NCBI RefSeq assembly: GCF_004339745.1
Contig: NZ_SMGP01000002.1
Coordinates: forward strand, 434,001-498,000
Origin: Paraburkholderia sp. BL9I2N2
Lineage (GTDB): Bacteria; Pseudomonadota; Gammaproteobacteria; Burkholderiales; Burkholderiaceae
Direction: 5' to 3'
DNA: 64,000 bases
This document shows, in pieces, positions 9,943 to 18,099 of this stretch (the stretch's first letter is position 1; every line of letters begins with the position of its first letter). The position numbers were made by a program, and so were the translations under genes. The notes beneath the pieces are model-generated. The model saw only the letters and a list, made by a program, of their open reading frames with translations. It was not told where the DNA came from and did not search any database.

Positions 9943-10926
9943 TCACTGCTTCGGATACAAACCCAGCGTGCTCGCGTGCAGGCGCGCGAGACCGAGCAGC
10001 GCATCCGTGTACGGCGTAGCGACGCCTGTCAGTTGTCCCAGTTCGCGCACCGCGGCCACCAACGCGTCGAGTTCGACCGCTTTACCCGCTTGCACGTCCT
10101 GCAGCATCGAGGTTTTCATCGCGCCGAGTTTCAGTGTGACCTCGTGGCGATCCGCCGGCTCCTGGTCGATCGGAATTCCGAAGCGCGCGCCGATTTCCTT
10201 TGCCTCCAGCATGATGCTCGTCACGAAGTTGCGCGCCAGCTCGTCGCTGAGAATCCGGTCGGTGGTCGCGCCGGTGATGGCGCTGATCGGATTCATCGTC
10301 ATATTGCCCCACAGCTTGTACCAGACGTCGCGCTGGATCTGCGCCGACACCGACGCATTGAAGCCCGCCGCCGCGAGCGTGGCCATGAGCGCCGCGACAC
10401 GCTCGCTCGACCGCCCCGACGCTTCGCCGATAATCAGCCCATTGCCCTGATGATGGCGGATCATGCCCGGCGCTGCGACCAGACAACTGGCGTGCACCAC
10501 GCAGCCCACGGTCTGCGCGGAGGGAATCGCGGCGGCAATCGCGCCGTCGGGATCGATCGACTTCAAGCGCCTGCCGGCGAAGTCCGCGCCGAGCCCGTCG
10601 CAGAACCACCATGGCACGCCGTTCATCGCGGTCAATACGATCGTTTGCGCGCCAAGCAGCGGCGCGATCTGCGCGGCCACCGACGCCATCGCCGGTCCCT
10701 TGACGGCGACCACGACGAGATCCTGCACGCCGAGGTCCGCGGGCTTGTCGCTCGCCTTCACCTTCACGGCATGCGTCACGCCGCCTTCGATCAGACGCAA
10801 GCCGTGCTCGCGCAGCGCGTTCAGCGTCCCGCCGCGCGCCACGACGCTTACGTCATGGCCGGTCTGCGCGAGCTTCACACCCATCCAGCCGCCGATCGCG
10901 CCTGCGCCGTAGATAGCTACTTTCAT
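9943..10926 (-). CDS. 2-dehydropantoate 2-reductase (ketopantoate reductase family)
   Basis: A 327-residue protein with the Rossmann motif GAGAIGG at residues 7-13 and the ApbA/PanE C-terminal helical domain, including the conserved Lys/Asn region WYKLWGNMTMNPISA. PanE reduces 2-dehydropantoate to pantoate with NADPH in pantothenate synthesis, but many paralogues act on other 2-keto acids. The gene follows a class II aldolase gene with only 4 bp between them, which suggests a catabolic rather than vitamin role. I start at MKVAIYGAG; upstream in-frame codons belong to the overlapping aldolase region. Confidence 0.85.
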   Translation of the reverse strand: MKVAIYGAGAIGGWMGVKLAQTGHDVSVVARGGTLNALREHGLRLIEGGVTHAVKVKASDKPADLGVQDLVVVAVKGPAMASVAAQIAPLLGAQTIVLTAMNGVPWWFCDGLGADFAGRRLKSIDPDGAIAAAIPSAQTVGCVVHASCLVAAPGMIRHHQGNGLIIGEASGRSSERVAALMATLAAAGFNASVSAQIQRDVWYKLWGNMTMNPISAITGATTDRILSDELARNFVTSIMLEAKEIGARFGIPIDQEPADRHEVTLKLGAMKTSMLQDVQAGKAVELDALVAAVRELGQLTGVATPYTDALLGLARLHASTLGLYPKQ

Positions 10927-10930
10927 CGTT

Positions 10931-11722
10931 TCAATCCTTGTAACTGGCGTCGATGCGGTCCACTCGCCGCACCAACGCATCGAACACGTCTTGCCCCGCG
11001 CCGTGACGCGGATCGAACTGCAGCGCGTCGCGCGAGCAGCGAATCGCCACGTCTTCCGGCACCGGCCGTGCGCGGCCCATCGCGAATGTCGCCATCTGGA
11101 TTTCGCAGGCGCGGTTGAGCGTCCACAGGACCGCGAAAGTTTGCGGCAAGGTGTGGCCCCACGCAAGCAGGCCATGATTGCGCAAGATCACCGCCTGCCT
11201 GTCACCGATGTGCTTCAGGAGGCGCGGACCTTCTTCGGCGTGAACCGTGATGCCCTCGAAGTCGTGATACGCAATGCGGTCGTGCAATTGTGCGCTGTAG
11301 AAATTGGTCTGCTGCAGACCGTCCTCCAGACAGGCCACGGCGACGCCCGCCGTGGTATGCGTGTGCATCACGCAGTGCGCGTCGGGCAAGCCTTCGTGAA
11401 TCGCCGCATGCACGACGAAGCCGGCCGGATTCACCGGATACGGCGAGTGATCGAGCACGCGTCCCTGTGCATCGATCTTCACGAGGTTGCTCGCGGTCAC
11501 TTCGCTATAGTGCAGCCCGAACGGGTTGATCAGGAACTGCCGCTCGCCGCCGCTCACGCTGGCGGGGACGCGAAGCGTGATGTGGTTATAGATCATCTCG
11601 GTCCAGCCGAGCATGTCGAAGATCCGATAGCACGCCGCGAGTTGCACGCGTGCATGCCATTCGTCCGGATGCATCGAGTGGGCCTTCGGCGCGCTCGGCG
11701 CTTGTATGTCGAGGGTGGTCAT
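10931..11722 (-). CDS. Class II aldolase/adducin family protein
   Basis: A 263-residue class II aldolase-fold protein. Zinc ligands are visible as HTH (H120, H122) in MHTHTTAGVA and H183 in RNHGLLAWG, plus the conserved NPFGLHY substrate-loop region. Family members cleave or epimerise sugar phosphates, or decarboxylate small hydroxy acids. The tight linkage to a keto-acid reductase (4-bp gap) suggests a short pathway on a hydroxy- or keto-acid. Three copies of a palindromic repeat lie just upstream of its start. Substrate unknown. Confidence 0.88.
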   Translation of the reverse strand: MTTLDIQAPSAPKAHSMHPDEWHARVQLAACYRIFDMLGWTEMIYNHITLRVPASVSGGERQFLINPFGLHYSEVTASNLVKIDAQGRVLDHSPYPVNPAGFVVHAAIHEGLPDAHCVMHTHTTAGVAVACLEDGLQQTNFYSAQLHDRIAYHDFEGITVHAEEGPRLLKHIGDRQAVILRNHGLLAWGHTLPQTFAVLWTLNRACEIQMATFAMGRARPVPEDVAIRCSRDALQFDPRHGAGQDVFDALVRRVDRIDASYKD

Positions 11723-11735
11723 TTGGGTCTCCCTT

Positions 11736-11880
11736 GTCGACCGGAGTTGGCGCTTTAGCGCTTACTCCGGTCCCATGCAAAGCGGTCGACCAGAGTTGGC
11801 GCTTTAGCGCCTTACTCTGGTCCCATGCAAAGCGGTCGACCGGAGTTGGCGCTTTAGCGCCTTCCTCCGGTCCCATGCAA
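11736..11880. repeat. Three tandem copies of a ~50-bp palindromic repeat
   Basis: Units begin at 11736, 11785 and 11835 (49, 50 and about 46 bp). Each reads GTCGACCGGAGTTGGCGC, TTTAGCGCCTTACTCCGG, TCCCATGCAAAGCG. Within the unit CCGGAGT pairs with ACTCCGG and GGCGCT with AGCGCC, giving a nested hairpin. The middle copy has CCAGAGT with ACTCTGG, a double change that keeps pairing. Copy 1 lacks one C in the inner stem and copy 3 has one stem mismatch. It resembles REP-type intergenic palindromes and lies between the class II aldolase start and the aminotransferase stop. Confidence 0.85.
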
Positions 11881-11920
11881 GATCGTTGCTGTTATCGTTC
11901 TGTTGATCGAAAAAACGCGC

Positions 11921-13120
11921 TTATGCGCCCGACACCACGGCCGCGATCGACGCCGCCACATACTCCGCGTTGCGTTCATTCAGACCGGCCACGCACATGC
12001 GCCCGGAACGCAGCACATACACCGCGTATTCGCTGCGCAGGCGCTCCACCTGGCTTTCGCTCAAACCCGTATAGGTGAACATGCCGCGCTGCGCGACGTA
12101 GCGCGCGCGCATCACTTCATCCACACGGCCCGCGAGTCCGGCGTGAATCGTTCCGCGCATGGCGAGAATCCGCTCGCGCATGGTGGCGAGTTCCGCTTCC
12201 CATGAAGCGCGCAACGACGCATCCACGAGCACGTTGGCGACGAGCCGCGCGCCGTGCGTCGGCGGATTGCTGTAGTTCGCGCGCACCGTCGACATCAATT
12301 GACCGAGCACGCGGCCGGCCTCTTCCGCGCTCTTGCAAACCACGCTCAACGCGCCGACGCGCTCGCCGTACAGCGAGAAATTCTTCGAGAACGAATTCGC
12401 GGCGATCAACGGAATGCCCGCGTCGGCCAGCAGACGCACGCAGGCGGCGTCTTCTTCCAGACCGGCTCCGAAACCCTGATAAGCCATATCGACGAAAGCG
12501 ATCAGCTTGCGGCGCTGCAAGACCGGCACCAGCTCGGCCCATTGCGCCGGGCTCAGATCGACGCCGGTCGGGTTGTGGCAGCACGCGTGCAGCAGCACGA
12601 CGCTCTGTTCAGGCAAGCGGCCGATCGTCTCGATCATGTCGGCGAAACGCAAGCCGCCGGTGTGTTCGTCGTAATACGGGTAGGTGTTGACCGTCAGCCC
12701 CGCGCCTTCAAACACGACGCGATGGTTTTCCCAGTTCGGATCGCTGATCCAGATCTGCGAGCTGGGGAAATAGCGCTTCAGGAAATCGGCGCCGACCTTG
12801 AGCGCGCCCGAGCCGCCGATGGTTTGCAGCGTCGCGATCCGGCCTGCCTTGCGCGCCTCGCTGTCCGCGCCGAATACCAGCGCCTGCGCCGCGTCGCGAT
12901 AGAGCGGCAGGCCGGCCATCGGCAGGTACGAGCGCGGGCCGATCGAATCGAGCAGCGCGATTTCGGCGCGGCGCACGGCGTCCATCACCGGCAGCTTGCC
13001 GGCGTCGTCGAAATAGATGCCGATACTCAGATTGACCTTGTTGGTGCGCGGGTCGAGTTGAAAGTCTTCGTTCAGGCTCAGAATCGGGTCGCCTGGATAA
13101 GCGGGAATGTGGTCGAACAT
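11921..13120 (-). CDS. Aromatic amino acid / aspartate aminotransferase (TyrB-type)
   Basis: A 399-residue class I aminotransferase of the aspartate/aromatic subfamily. It has the expected N-terminus (FDHIPAYPGDPILSL), the NPTG motif (HNPTGVDL, about 182-189), D211 and Y214 for the PLP pyridine, and the Schiff-base lysine K246 in SFSKNFSLYGERVG. The ATG at 13120 follows a weak AAGGAACTGCC site. It transfers amino groups between glutamate/2-oxoglutarate and aspartate or aromatic amino acids. Copies of one repeat lie on both sides of the gene, and a LysR gene is divergent upstream, so it may be regulated by it. Aspartate versus aromatic preference cannot be decided here. Confidence 0.9.
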   Translation of the reverse strand: MFDHIPAYPGDPILSLNEDFQLDPRTNKVNLSIGIYFDDAGKLPVMDAVRRAEIALLDSIGPRSYLPMAGLPLYRDAAQALVFGADSEARKAGRIATLQTIGGSGALKVGADFLKRYFPSSQIWISDPNWENHRVVFEGAGLTVNTYPYYDEHTGGLRFADMIETIGRLPEQSVVLLHACCHNPTGVDLSPAQWAELVPVLQRRKLIAFVDMAYQGFGAGLEEDAACVRLLADAGIPLIAANSFSKNFSLYGERVGALSVVCKSAEEAGRVLGQLMSTVRANYSNPPTHGARLVANVLVDASLRASWEAELATMRERILAMRGTIHAGLAGRVDEVMRARYVAQRGMFTYTGLSESQVERLRSEYAVYVLRSGRMCVAGLNERNAEYVAASIAAVVSGA

Positions 13121-13239
13121 GGCAGTTCCTTGAATGCGGCCGCGCTGCGGCCTTGGTGTGACGCTTGGTGTGGCGTAACGACAGCCCGGCGTGAACCGCC
13201 TTGCGTGCCCGCCTGGCTCAGACGGCAATCAACTTGCAG

Positions 13240-13276
13240 GACCGGAGTAAGCACGAAAGCGCCAACTCAGGTCGAC
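13240..13276. repeat. Inverted, diverged copy of the palindromic repeat
   Basis: GACCGGAGTAAGCACG followed by AAAGCGCCAACTCAGGTCGAC is the reverse complement of the unit found at 11736-11880, with several substitutions. It lies in the 282-bp gap between the aminotransferase and the divergent LysR gene, so the repeat family flanks the aminotransferase gene on both sides in opposite orientation. Its inner stem is degraded (CGTGC in place of AGCGCC). Confidence 0.75.
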
Positions 13277-13402
13277 AGAGCGAGACCGAAGTCTAAGCGG
13301 GTTTGGCTGGGTGCGTCGATTAGGAGAAGTCTCCGCGCATGGCGCACGGCGCACAATCAATCGATTTTTCACGATTCGTTAGTTTTTCTTTAGAATTGCC
13401 GA

Positions 13403-14344
13403 ATGCCACTCACGCGCGTCACCATCCGTCAGTTCGAAGCGTTTCTCGCCATCGTCGATTTGCATAGCATCGGCGCGGCGGCGGACCGGCTCGGCCTGAC
13501 TTCGTCGGCGGTCAGCCAGTTGCTGGCCGACCTCGAAACGGAACTCGGCTTTCGCCTCTTCGACCGAACCACGCGGCGCGTGAATCTGTCGAGCGCGGGG
13601 CAGGATTTTCTATCGTCGGCGGAATCGGTGCTGCGCCATGTTCGGGCCGCCGCGCAATCCGCCGACGATATCCGCAACCGCGCCGCGGGCATCGTGCGGA
13701 TCGGCGCGCCGCTGGTGCTGGCGGCGACCGCGCTGCCCGCGGCCATCGCCGAATATGCGCGCGACAAGCCGAAGGTGGTCGTGCGCATTTGCGACACCGT
13801 GGTCGAGCAACTGGTGGAACGCGTGGAAAGCGGCGACGTGGACCTCGCGATCGGACCCGACCGGCAAAGCGGCACACGCGTGCGATGCGACCCGGCGTTC
13901 GCGAGCCCGTGGGTGATGTGGTGCGCGCCGAGCCATCCGTTGAACGCGCGCCGCCGCGTGCTGTGGCCGCATTTGCGCGAGGTGCCGATCGTCGCCACCG
14001 GCCGCGACCACGAACGGGCGGTCGGTCAAATGCTGGCCAATCTGCCTGCGGAGGCGCGCATCATTCCGGTGGACGTGGTGGACAACGTCACCACGGCGTT
14101 CGGCCTGGCCTCGCAAGGGCTGGCCGTTACGCTCGCGCCCGCCTATGTCGCGCCGCTGGCTCGGACCTTCGGGCTGGTAATGAAGCGCATCGTCGATCCC
14201 GAAACGATCCGCGAGGTGTGCGTGTATCGCTCCACCGAGCGCGCATTGTCGCCGCCCGCCGACGGTTTCGCGGATTTCATCATGCCGTGGCTGAAGCGCT
14301 GGGATCGCGAGACGCAGGCCGATGTGCGGCCCAAGCGTGCGTGA
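13403..14344 (+). CDS. LysR family transcriptional regulator
   Basis: A 313-residue LysR regulator. The N-terminal winged helix (about 5-65) contains IRQFEAFLAIVDLHSIGAAA, the recognition segment SSAVSQLLADLE and the wing FRLFDRTTRRV. A co-inducer-binding domain follows (about 90-295). It is divergent from the aromatic aminotransferase gene with 282 bp between starts, the usual arrangement for a LysR regulator and its target. The gap is AT-richer near the LysR start. Effector not predictable. Confidence 0.9.
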   Translation: MPLTRVTIRQFEAFLAIVDLHSIGAAADRLGLTSSAVSQLLADLETELGFRLFDRTTRRVNLSSAGQDFLSSAESVLRHVRAAAQSADDIRNRAAGIVRIGAPLVLAATALPAAIAEYARDKPKVVVRICDTVVEQLVERVESGDVDLAIGPDRQSGTRVRCDPAFASPWVMWCAPSHPLNARRRVLWPHLREVPIVATGRDHERAVGQMLANLPAEARIIPVDVVDNVTTAFGLASQGLAVTLAPAYVAPLARTFGLVMKRIVDPETIREVCVYRSTERALSPPADGFADFIMPWLKRWDRETQADVRPKRA

Positions 14345-14368
14345 CAGGCGACTGCTGAACGCGTCGGC

Positions 14369-15187
14369 TCAAGCCCGCTCGGGCACCATGCACAGCGCGA
14401 ACAACTGGCGCTGGCTAGAGATGCCAAGGCGCGCGTAAGCGCGCTTTTGATAGGTGACCACACTGGCAGGCTTGACGCCCATTTGCACAGCGATTTCCGC
14501 GGCGCCGGCGCCTTCGAGCGTGCCGCGCAACACATCGAGTTCGCGCGGCGTGAGTGCCGGGCAAGCGCGTCTGACTCGCGCCAGCATCGCGGCGGCCGAA
14601 CCCTGCTGATGCTGTCCATTCAGCGCGTAATGACTCTTCGCCGCGTGCGCGAACAGATGCGCGAGGCTTTCGACGCGTTCCAGCTCGCCCGGCTGAAACA
14701 CGCCATAGGCGCGGTCGCGATACAGATTGATCGACAGCCAGACGCTTTCCATCGGCTGCACGAGCAGCGATAGCCGGTCGGACACATTCGGCTGCGCGTA
14801 ACAGGCCGCGCGATACGCTTCGTTTTCGATCTCTTCGCTTTGTTGCTGGTGCAGCACCAACGCGTCGCGCGCCGGTTTTTCATGCGAACGGCCGATAATG
14901 GCGCGATTGCCGTCGAGGGCATAAAAGTGCGTGGCGTAGCGATCGGCGACGTCGCGCAGAAAGCGGCCGCCGCGATGATCGGCGGCTGACACGGTGCGCG
15001 GCCTCGCGTCGAATTCATAGGCGAAGATGGTGCACTGCGAGACAGGCAGCGTATCGCCGACGGTTCTAAGGATGCTGGCGGCGAGCGCGTCGGCATCCGC
15101 GTGCGAGATCGACATGACGAGCTCGGTCGCGCGCGAGGTGCTGATCTGTTCGTTGCGGTGCGGTGCGGAGATGCGCCAGGAACGCAT
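14369..15187 (-). CDS. LuxR-type helix-turn-helix regulator
   Basis: About 272 residues. The C-terminus is a LuxR/FixJ-type HTH: LTPRELDVLRGTLEGAGAAEIA, then VQMGVKPASVVTYQKRAYARLG (the last 60 residues). The N-terminal ~190 residues form a GAF- or PAS-like sensory region without phosphorylation site or autoinducer-domain signature. The start is ambiguous: ATG 15187 is used here; a TTG at 15271 and an ATG at 15115 are also in frame, none with a strong ribosome site. It is convergent with the LysR gene and 274 bp downstream of the stop of the RR-kinase gene on the same strand. Target unknown. Confidence 0.8.
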   Translation of the reverse strand: MRSWRISAPHRNEQISTSRATELVMSISHADADALAASILRTVGDTLPVSQCTIFAYEFDARPRTVSAADHRGGRFLRDVADRYATHFYALDGNRAIIGRSHEKPARDALVLHQQQSEEIENEAYRAACYAQPNVSDRLSLLVQPMESVWLSINLYRDRAYGVFQPGELERVESLAHLFAHAAKSHYALNGQHQQGSAAAMLARVRRACPALTPRELDVLRGTLEGAGAAEIAVQMGVKPASVVTYQKRAYARLGISSQRQLFALCMVPERA

Positions 15188-15349
15188 GATGAGAGTCGGG
15201 TCGCCGTGCAAGGGGTTCGGTTCGCCAAGCGTAGCACAGCGCAACGCGGGACTGTTTCCGGTGGTCTGCAAGAACGCCTACAGTTGTCCAGAACGCGTGA
15301 TCTCACTGACTGAGCAAGGAGCACTGGCATCGCATCGACATGCGCGGAC

Positions 15350-15475
15350 ATGCGCTATCGCAGCATCGAGATCGACCGCGTGGACATTTTCTACCGCGAA
15401 GCCGGCCCCCGTGACGCATCTCGCCCGCTGATTACCGGACCCTGCCCGTGGCATCGGGCGCTTACTTGCCCGTAA
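15350..15475 (+). pseudogene. N-terminal remnant of an alpha/beta hydrolase
   Basis: The plus strand reads MRYRSIEIDRVDIFYREAG followed by PRDASRP, which matches the first ~26 residues of alpha/beta hydrolases of the epoxide hydrolase/haloalkane dehalogenase group (typically VDVDGVxVFYREAGPxDAP). After that the match stops, before the expected LLLLHGFP oxyanion segment, and a stop codon comes at 15473-15475. AAGGAG is found about 30 bp upstream. The rest of the hydrolase is missing and the fragment runs into the tail of the RR-kinase gene. I judge it a deletion remnant. Confidence 0.5.
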
Positions 15476-16589
15476 ACGACCCGCGCTGGAACGTCACCAT
15501 TCTCGGCAACTCGATCGTAAAGATCGTCCCTATCGCCTCGTCGGAATGCACGCTGACATTGCCGCCGTGCATCCGCGCGATCTCCTGCACGATATGCAGG
15601 CCGAGCCCCAGCCCTTCGCGCGAGCGCGCACCGCTGTTGTTCGGGCCAAACGCCTTGAACAGATGCGGAAACACCTCGGCCGGAATCGTGCCGCGATTGG
15701 CGACCTTCAGACGCACGGACTCGACCGCTTCGCCATCCACCTCGACACCGATATCGCTGCCCGGCGCGCCATGATGCAGCGCGTTGCTCACCAGATTCGA
15801 CACGGCCTGCCAGACCAGGTCCGTGTCCCACGCGCCCGACGTATTGCCCCGGCTCGCGAACACGATCTGCTTGCCGTTCTCGCGCGACGCGAATTCGTCG
15901 ATCACGGAACGGCACAGCGTCGCCAGTTCGATCGAGCGCGGTTGCAACGGCAGGCGCCCGCCCTGCAAACGCGCGAGATTGAGCAACTGGTCGACCATAC
16001 GCGCCATGCGCAGCGAACTGTTCTTCACCCGCGCGGCCACTGTCACCGACTGTTCGTCGGCCGCCGTGCGCATCAGATATTCCGCCGACGCCAGCACCGC
16101 GCCGAGCGGCGTGCGCAAGTCGTGACTCAGCACCGCCATCAGCATCTCGTTGGCTTCGAGCATCTGCCGCGTGGTGACGAGTTGCGCCGCGAGCTGGCGC
16201 TTCTGCTGTTCGAGCTGCACGAACACATCGACCTTGGATTGCAGAATCCGCGGATCGAACGGCTTATAGAGAAAGTCGACCGCGCCGGCTTCGTAGCCGC
16301 GGAACGTGCGCGACGCATCCTGCGCGGTCGCCGTCAGAAAGATGATCGGCACGTGCGAGGTGCGCGGGCTGCCACGCATCAGCGCGGCAAGTTCGAAGCC
16401 GTTCATGCCGGGCATGTTGACGTCGAGAATCGCCAGCGCGACTTCGTGCTTGAGCAGCAGGTCGAGCGCCGCCGTGCCCGAGTCGGCCACCAGCACGGCG
16501 AGATCCGGCCGTGCCAGCAAGGCTTCGAGCGCCGTGATGTTGTGGACGATGTCGTCGACGATCAGAATGTTCACAGGTGAGTTCGTCAT
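15462..16589 (-). CDS. Response regulator / histidine kinase hybrid (REC-HisKA-HATPase)
   Basis: A 375-residue protein with an N-terminal receiver (about 7-125; acidic D12/D13, phospho-acceptor D56 in ILDVNMPG, K109 in YKPFD). A short coiled coil and a HisKA domain with H156 in LSHDLRTPLG follow, then a HATPase domain with N and G boxes (NLVSNALHHG; GLGLGLHIVQEIARMHGG). No membrane segment, so it is cytoplasmic. It is the last gene of the hybrid kinase-cheR-cheB-kinase operon, starting 9 bp after cheB. The receiver probably takes phosphate from the large hybrid kinase and controls the attached kinase. Confidence 0.9.
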   Translation of the reverse strand: MTNSPVNILIVDDIVHNITALEALLARPDLAVLVADSGTAALDLLLKHEVALAILDVNMPGMNGFELAALMRGSPRTSHVPIIFLTATAQDASRTFRGYEAGAVDFLYKPFDPRILQSKVDVFVQLEQQKRQLAAQLVTTRQMLEANEMLMAVLSHDLRTPLGAVLASAEYLMRTAADEQSVTVAARVKNSSLRMARMVDQLLNLARLQGGRLPLQPRSIELATLCRSVIDEFASRENGKQIVFASRGNTSGAWDTDLVWQAVSNLVSNALHHGAPGSDIGVEVDGEAVESVRLKVANRGTIPAEVFPHLFKAFGPNNSGARSREGLGLGLHIVQEIARMHGGNVSVHSDEAIGTIFTIELPRMVTFQRGSFTGK

Positions 16590-16598
16590 GGCATCGGG

Positions 16599-17225
16599 TC
16601 AGAAAGAGGCCGGCAATGCGGCAAGCCGCCGGGCCATGGTTTCGGGAGTGTAAATAAAATCCGCCACGCCGCGTTCAATCGCGGCACGCGGCATCTCGGG
16701 GGAAGCAGCGGTGTCCGGCGCCTGCACCCAGGCCGTGCCGCCGAACGCGCGCACGCGCTTCAGGCCTTGCGCGCCGTCGTCGTTGGCGCCGGAGAGCAGC
16801 AGCGCCAGCAGGCGTTCGCCATACACGGGGGCGGCCGACTCGAACAGCACGTCGATCGAGGGACGCGAAAAGCGCACGGCGGCGTCGGTCGACAGCGCGA
16901 CGGTGCGGTCCACCTCCACCAGCATGTGATAACCAGGTGGCGCAATATGCACGCGGCCCGGCATGATGCGTTCGCCCGCATCGGGCTCGAGCACCGGCAA
17001 CGCGCAGCGATGCGCGAACGCATCCACCAGGTAGCTCGGCGGATCGGGCGGCAGGTGCGTGACGATCAAAACGGCCGGCGCGAAGTCCGCAGGCAGCGCG
17101 CCGAGCAGCACGTTCAGCACTTCGATGCCGCCCGCCGAGCCGCCGATCACGACGAGCTCGTAGCCGCGCGCCGCTTCGGCGCGCGGTTCGGAATCGACGG
17201 CTGGCTGGACGGTTAAGCGTGGCAT
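16599..17225 (-). CDS. cheB: CheB-type protein-glutamate methylesterase (no receiver)
   Basis: A 208-residue CheB catalytic domain. The triad is visible as S30 in VIGGSAGG, H57 in VTHLPPD and D149/D150 in LLLSGANDDG. The usual N-terminal receiver is absent, so it cannot be controlled by direct phosphorylation of its own REC domain. It removes methyl groups from, or deamidates, glutamyl residues of receptor-like proteins. It follows cheR after 10 bp. The true start is ATG 17225; the open frame continues upstream but overlaps cheR. No chemoreceptor or CheA gene is nearby, so it may act on the large hybrid kinase or an unlinked receptor. Confidence 0.9.
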   Translation of the reverse strand: MPRLTVQPAVDSEPRAEAARGYELVVIGGSAGGIEVLNVLLGALPADFAPAVLIVTHLPPDPPSYLVDAFAHRCALPVLEPDAGERIMPGRVHIAPPGYHMLVEVDRTVALSTDAAVRFSRPSIDVLFESAAPVYGERLLALLLSGANDDGAQGLKRVRAFGGTAWVQAPDTAASPEMPRAAIERGVADFIYTPETMARRLAALPASF

Positions 17226-17235
17226 GGTGAGCGTG

Positions 17236-18081
17236 CTAGCGCTTCTGATAAATGCGTTCGCTCGGACGGAATTCGTCGAACGCTTCGTAATGACTGGAAA
17301 AACGCAAACTTTCCTTGCTGCCCAAGCCCAGAAAACCACGCCGCACGAGCGCGTTCTCGAACAGACCCAGCGCGCGATCCTGCAAGCCGCGATCGAAATA
17401 GATCAGCACGTTGCGGCACGACACCAGATGCGCTTCGAGAAAGACCTCGTCGGTGGACAGGCTGTGGTCGGCGAACACCACGCGCTCTTTCAGCGAGCCC
17501 GCAAAACGCGCGCCGCCATAGGCAGCATGGTAGTAGTCGGACAGCGAACGCTTGCCGCCGGCCGCCAGATAGTTCTGCGTGAAGCCCTGAATCCGGTCCA
17601 GCGCGTAGATGCCGGACTCGGCGCGCGCGAGCGCGTCCGGGTTGATGTCGGTCGCGTAGAACAGCGTGCGCTCGGTCAGGCCCTCCTCGTCGAAGAGGAT
17701 TTTCAGCGACCAGAGTTCTTCGCCCGTGCTGCATCCCGCTACCCACACCTTGATCGACGGATAGGTGCGCAAGCGCGGCAGCACGTGTTCGCGCAGCGCG
17801 AGGAAATACGCCGGGTCGCGAAACATCTCGCTGACCTGGACCGTGAGGTACTGGAACAGCCGCGAAAACTCGTCGCCGTTGCGCATGATGCGGTCCTGCA
17901 ACTGCGAGAGCGTCTTCAACCCGAATTCCTCGAGCGCCTGCGACAGGCGGCGCCGCAGCGACGACATCGCGTAGTGCCGGAAGTCGTGCTGATACTTGAG
18001 ATACACCGCCTCCAGCAGCAGCTTCAACTCGATGTCGAAGTCGCTGATGCGTTGCGGCGCGTCGAATTCGGACTGGCTCAT
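17236..18081 (-). CDS. cheR: CheR-type protein-glutamate methyltransferase
   Basis: A 281-residue CheR. The N-terminal helical domain (about 15-85) contains RRRLSQAL. The SAM-binding domain has VWVAGCSTGEELWSL (113-127), ATDINPDAL and the C-terminal SCRNVLIYFD motif. It methylates glutamates on chemoreceptor-like proteins using S-adenosylmethionine. It is preceded by the large hybrid kinase gene (18 bp) and followed by cheB, an alternative, non-flagellar chemosensory arrangement seen in many proteobacteria. Confidence 0.92.
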   Translation of the reverse strand: MSQSEFDAPQRISDFDIELKLLLEAVYLKYQHDFRHYAMSSLRRRLSQALEEFGLKTLSQLQDRIMRNGDEFSRLFQYLTVQVSEMFRDPAYFLALREHVLPRLRTYPSIKVWVAGCSTGEELWSLKILFDEEGLTERTLFYATDINPDALARAESGIYALDRIQGFTQNYLAAGGKRSLSDYYHAAYGGARFAGSLKERVVFADHSLSTDEVFLEAHLVSCRNVLIYFDRGLQDRALGLFENALVRRGFLGLGSKESLRFSSHYEAFDEFRPSERIYQKR

Positions 18082-18099
18082 TCTGTTCCCGTGTTCCTG

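Noticed and set aside
11736..11880. CRISPR array
   Set aside because: Units are directly adjacent without unique spacers, and each unit is internally palindromic; no cas genes.
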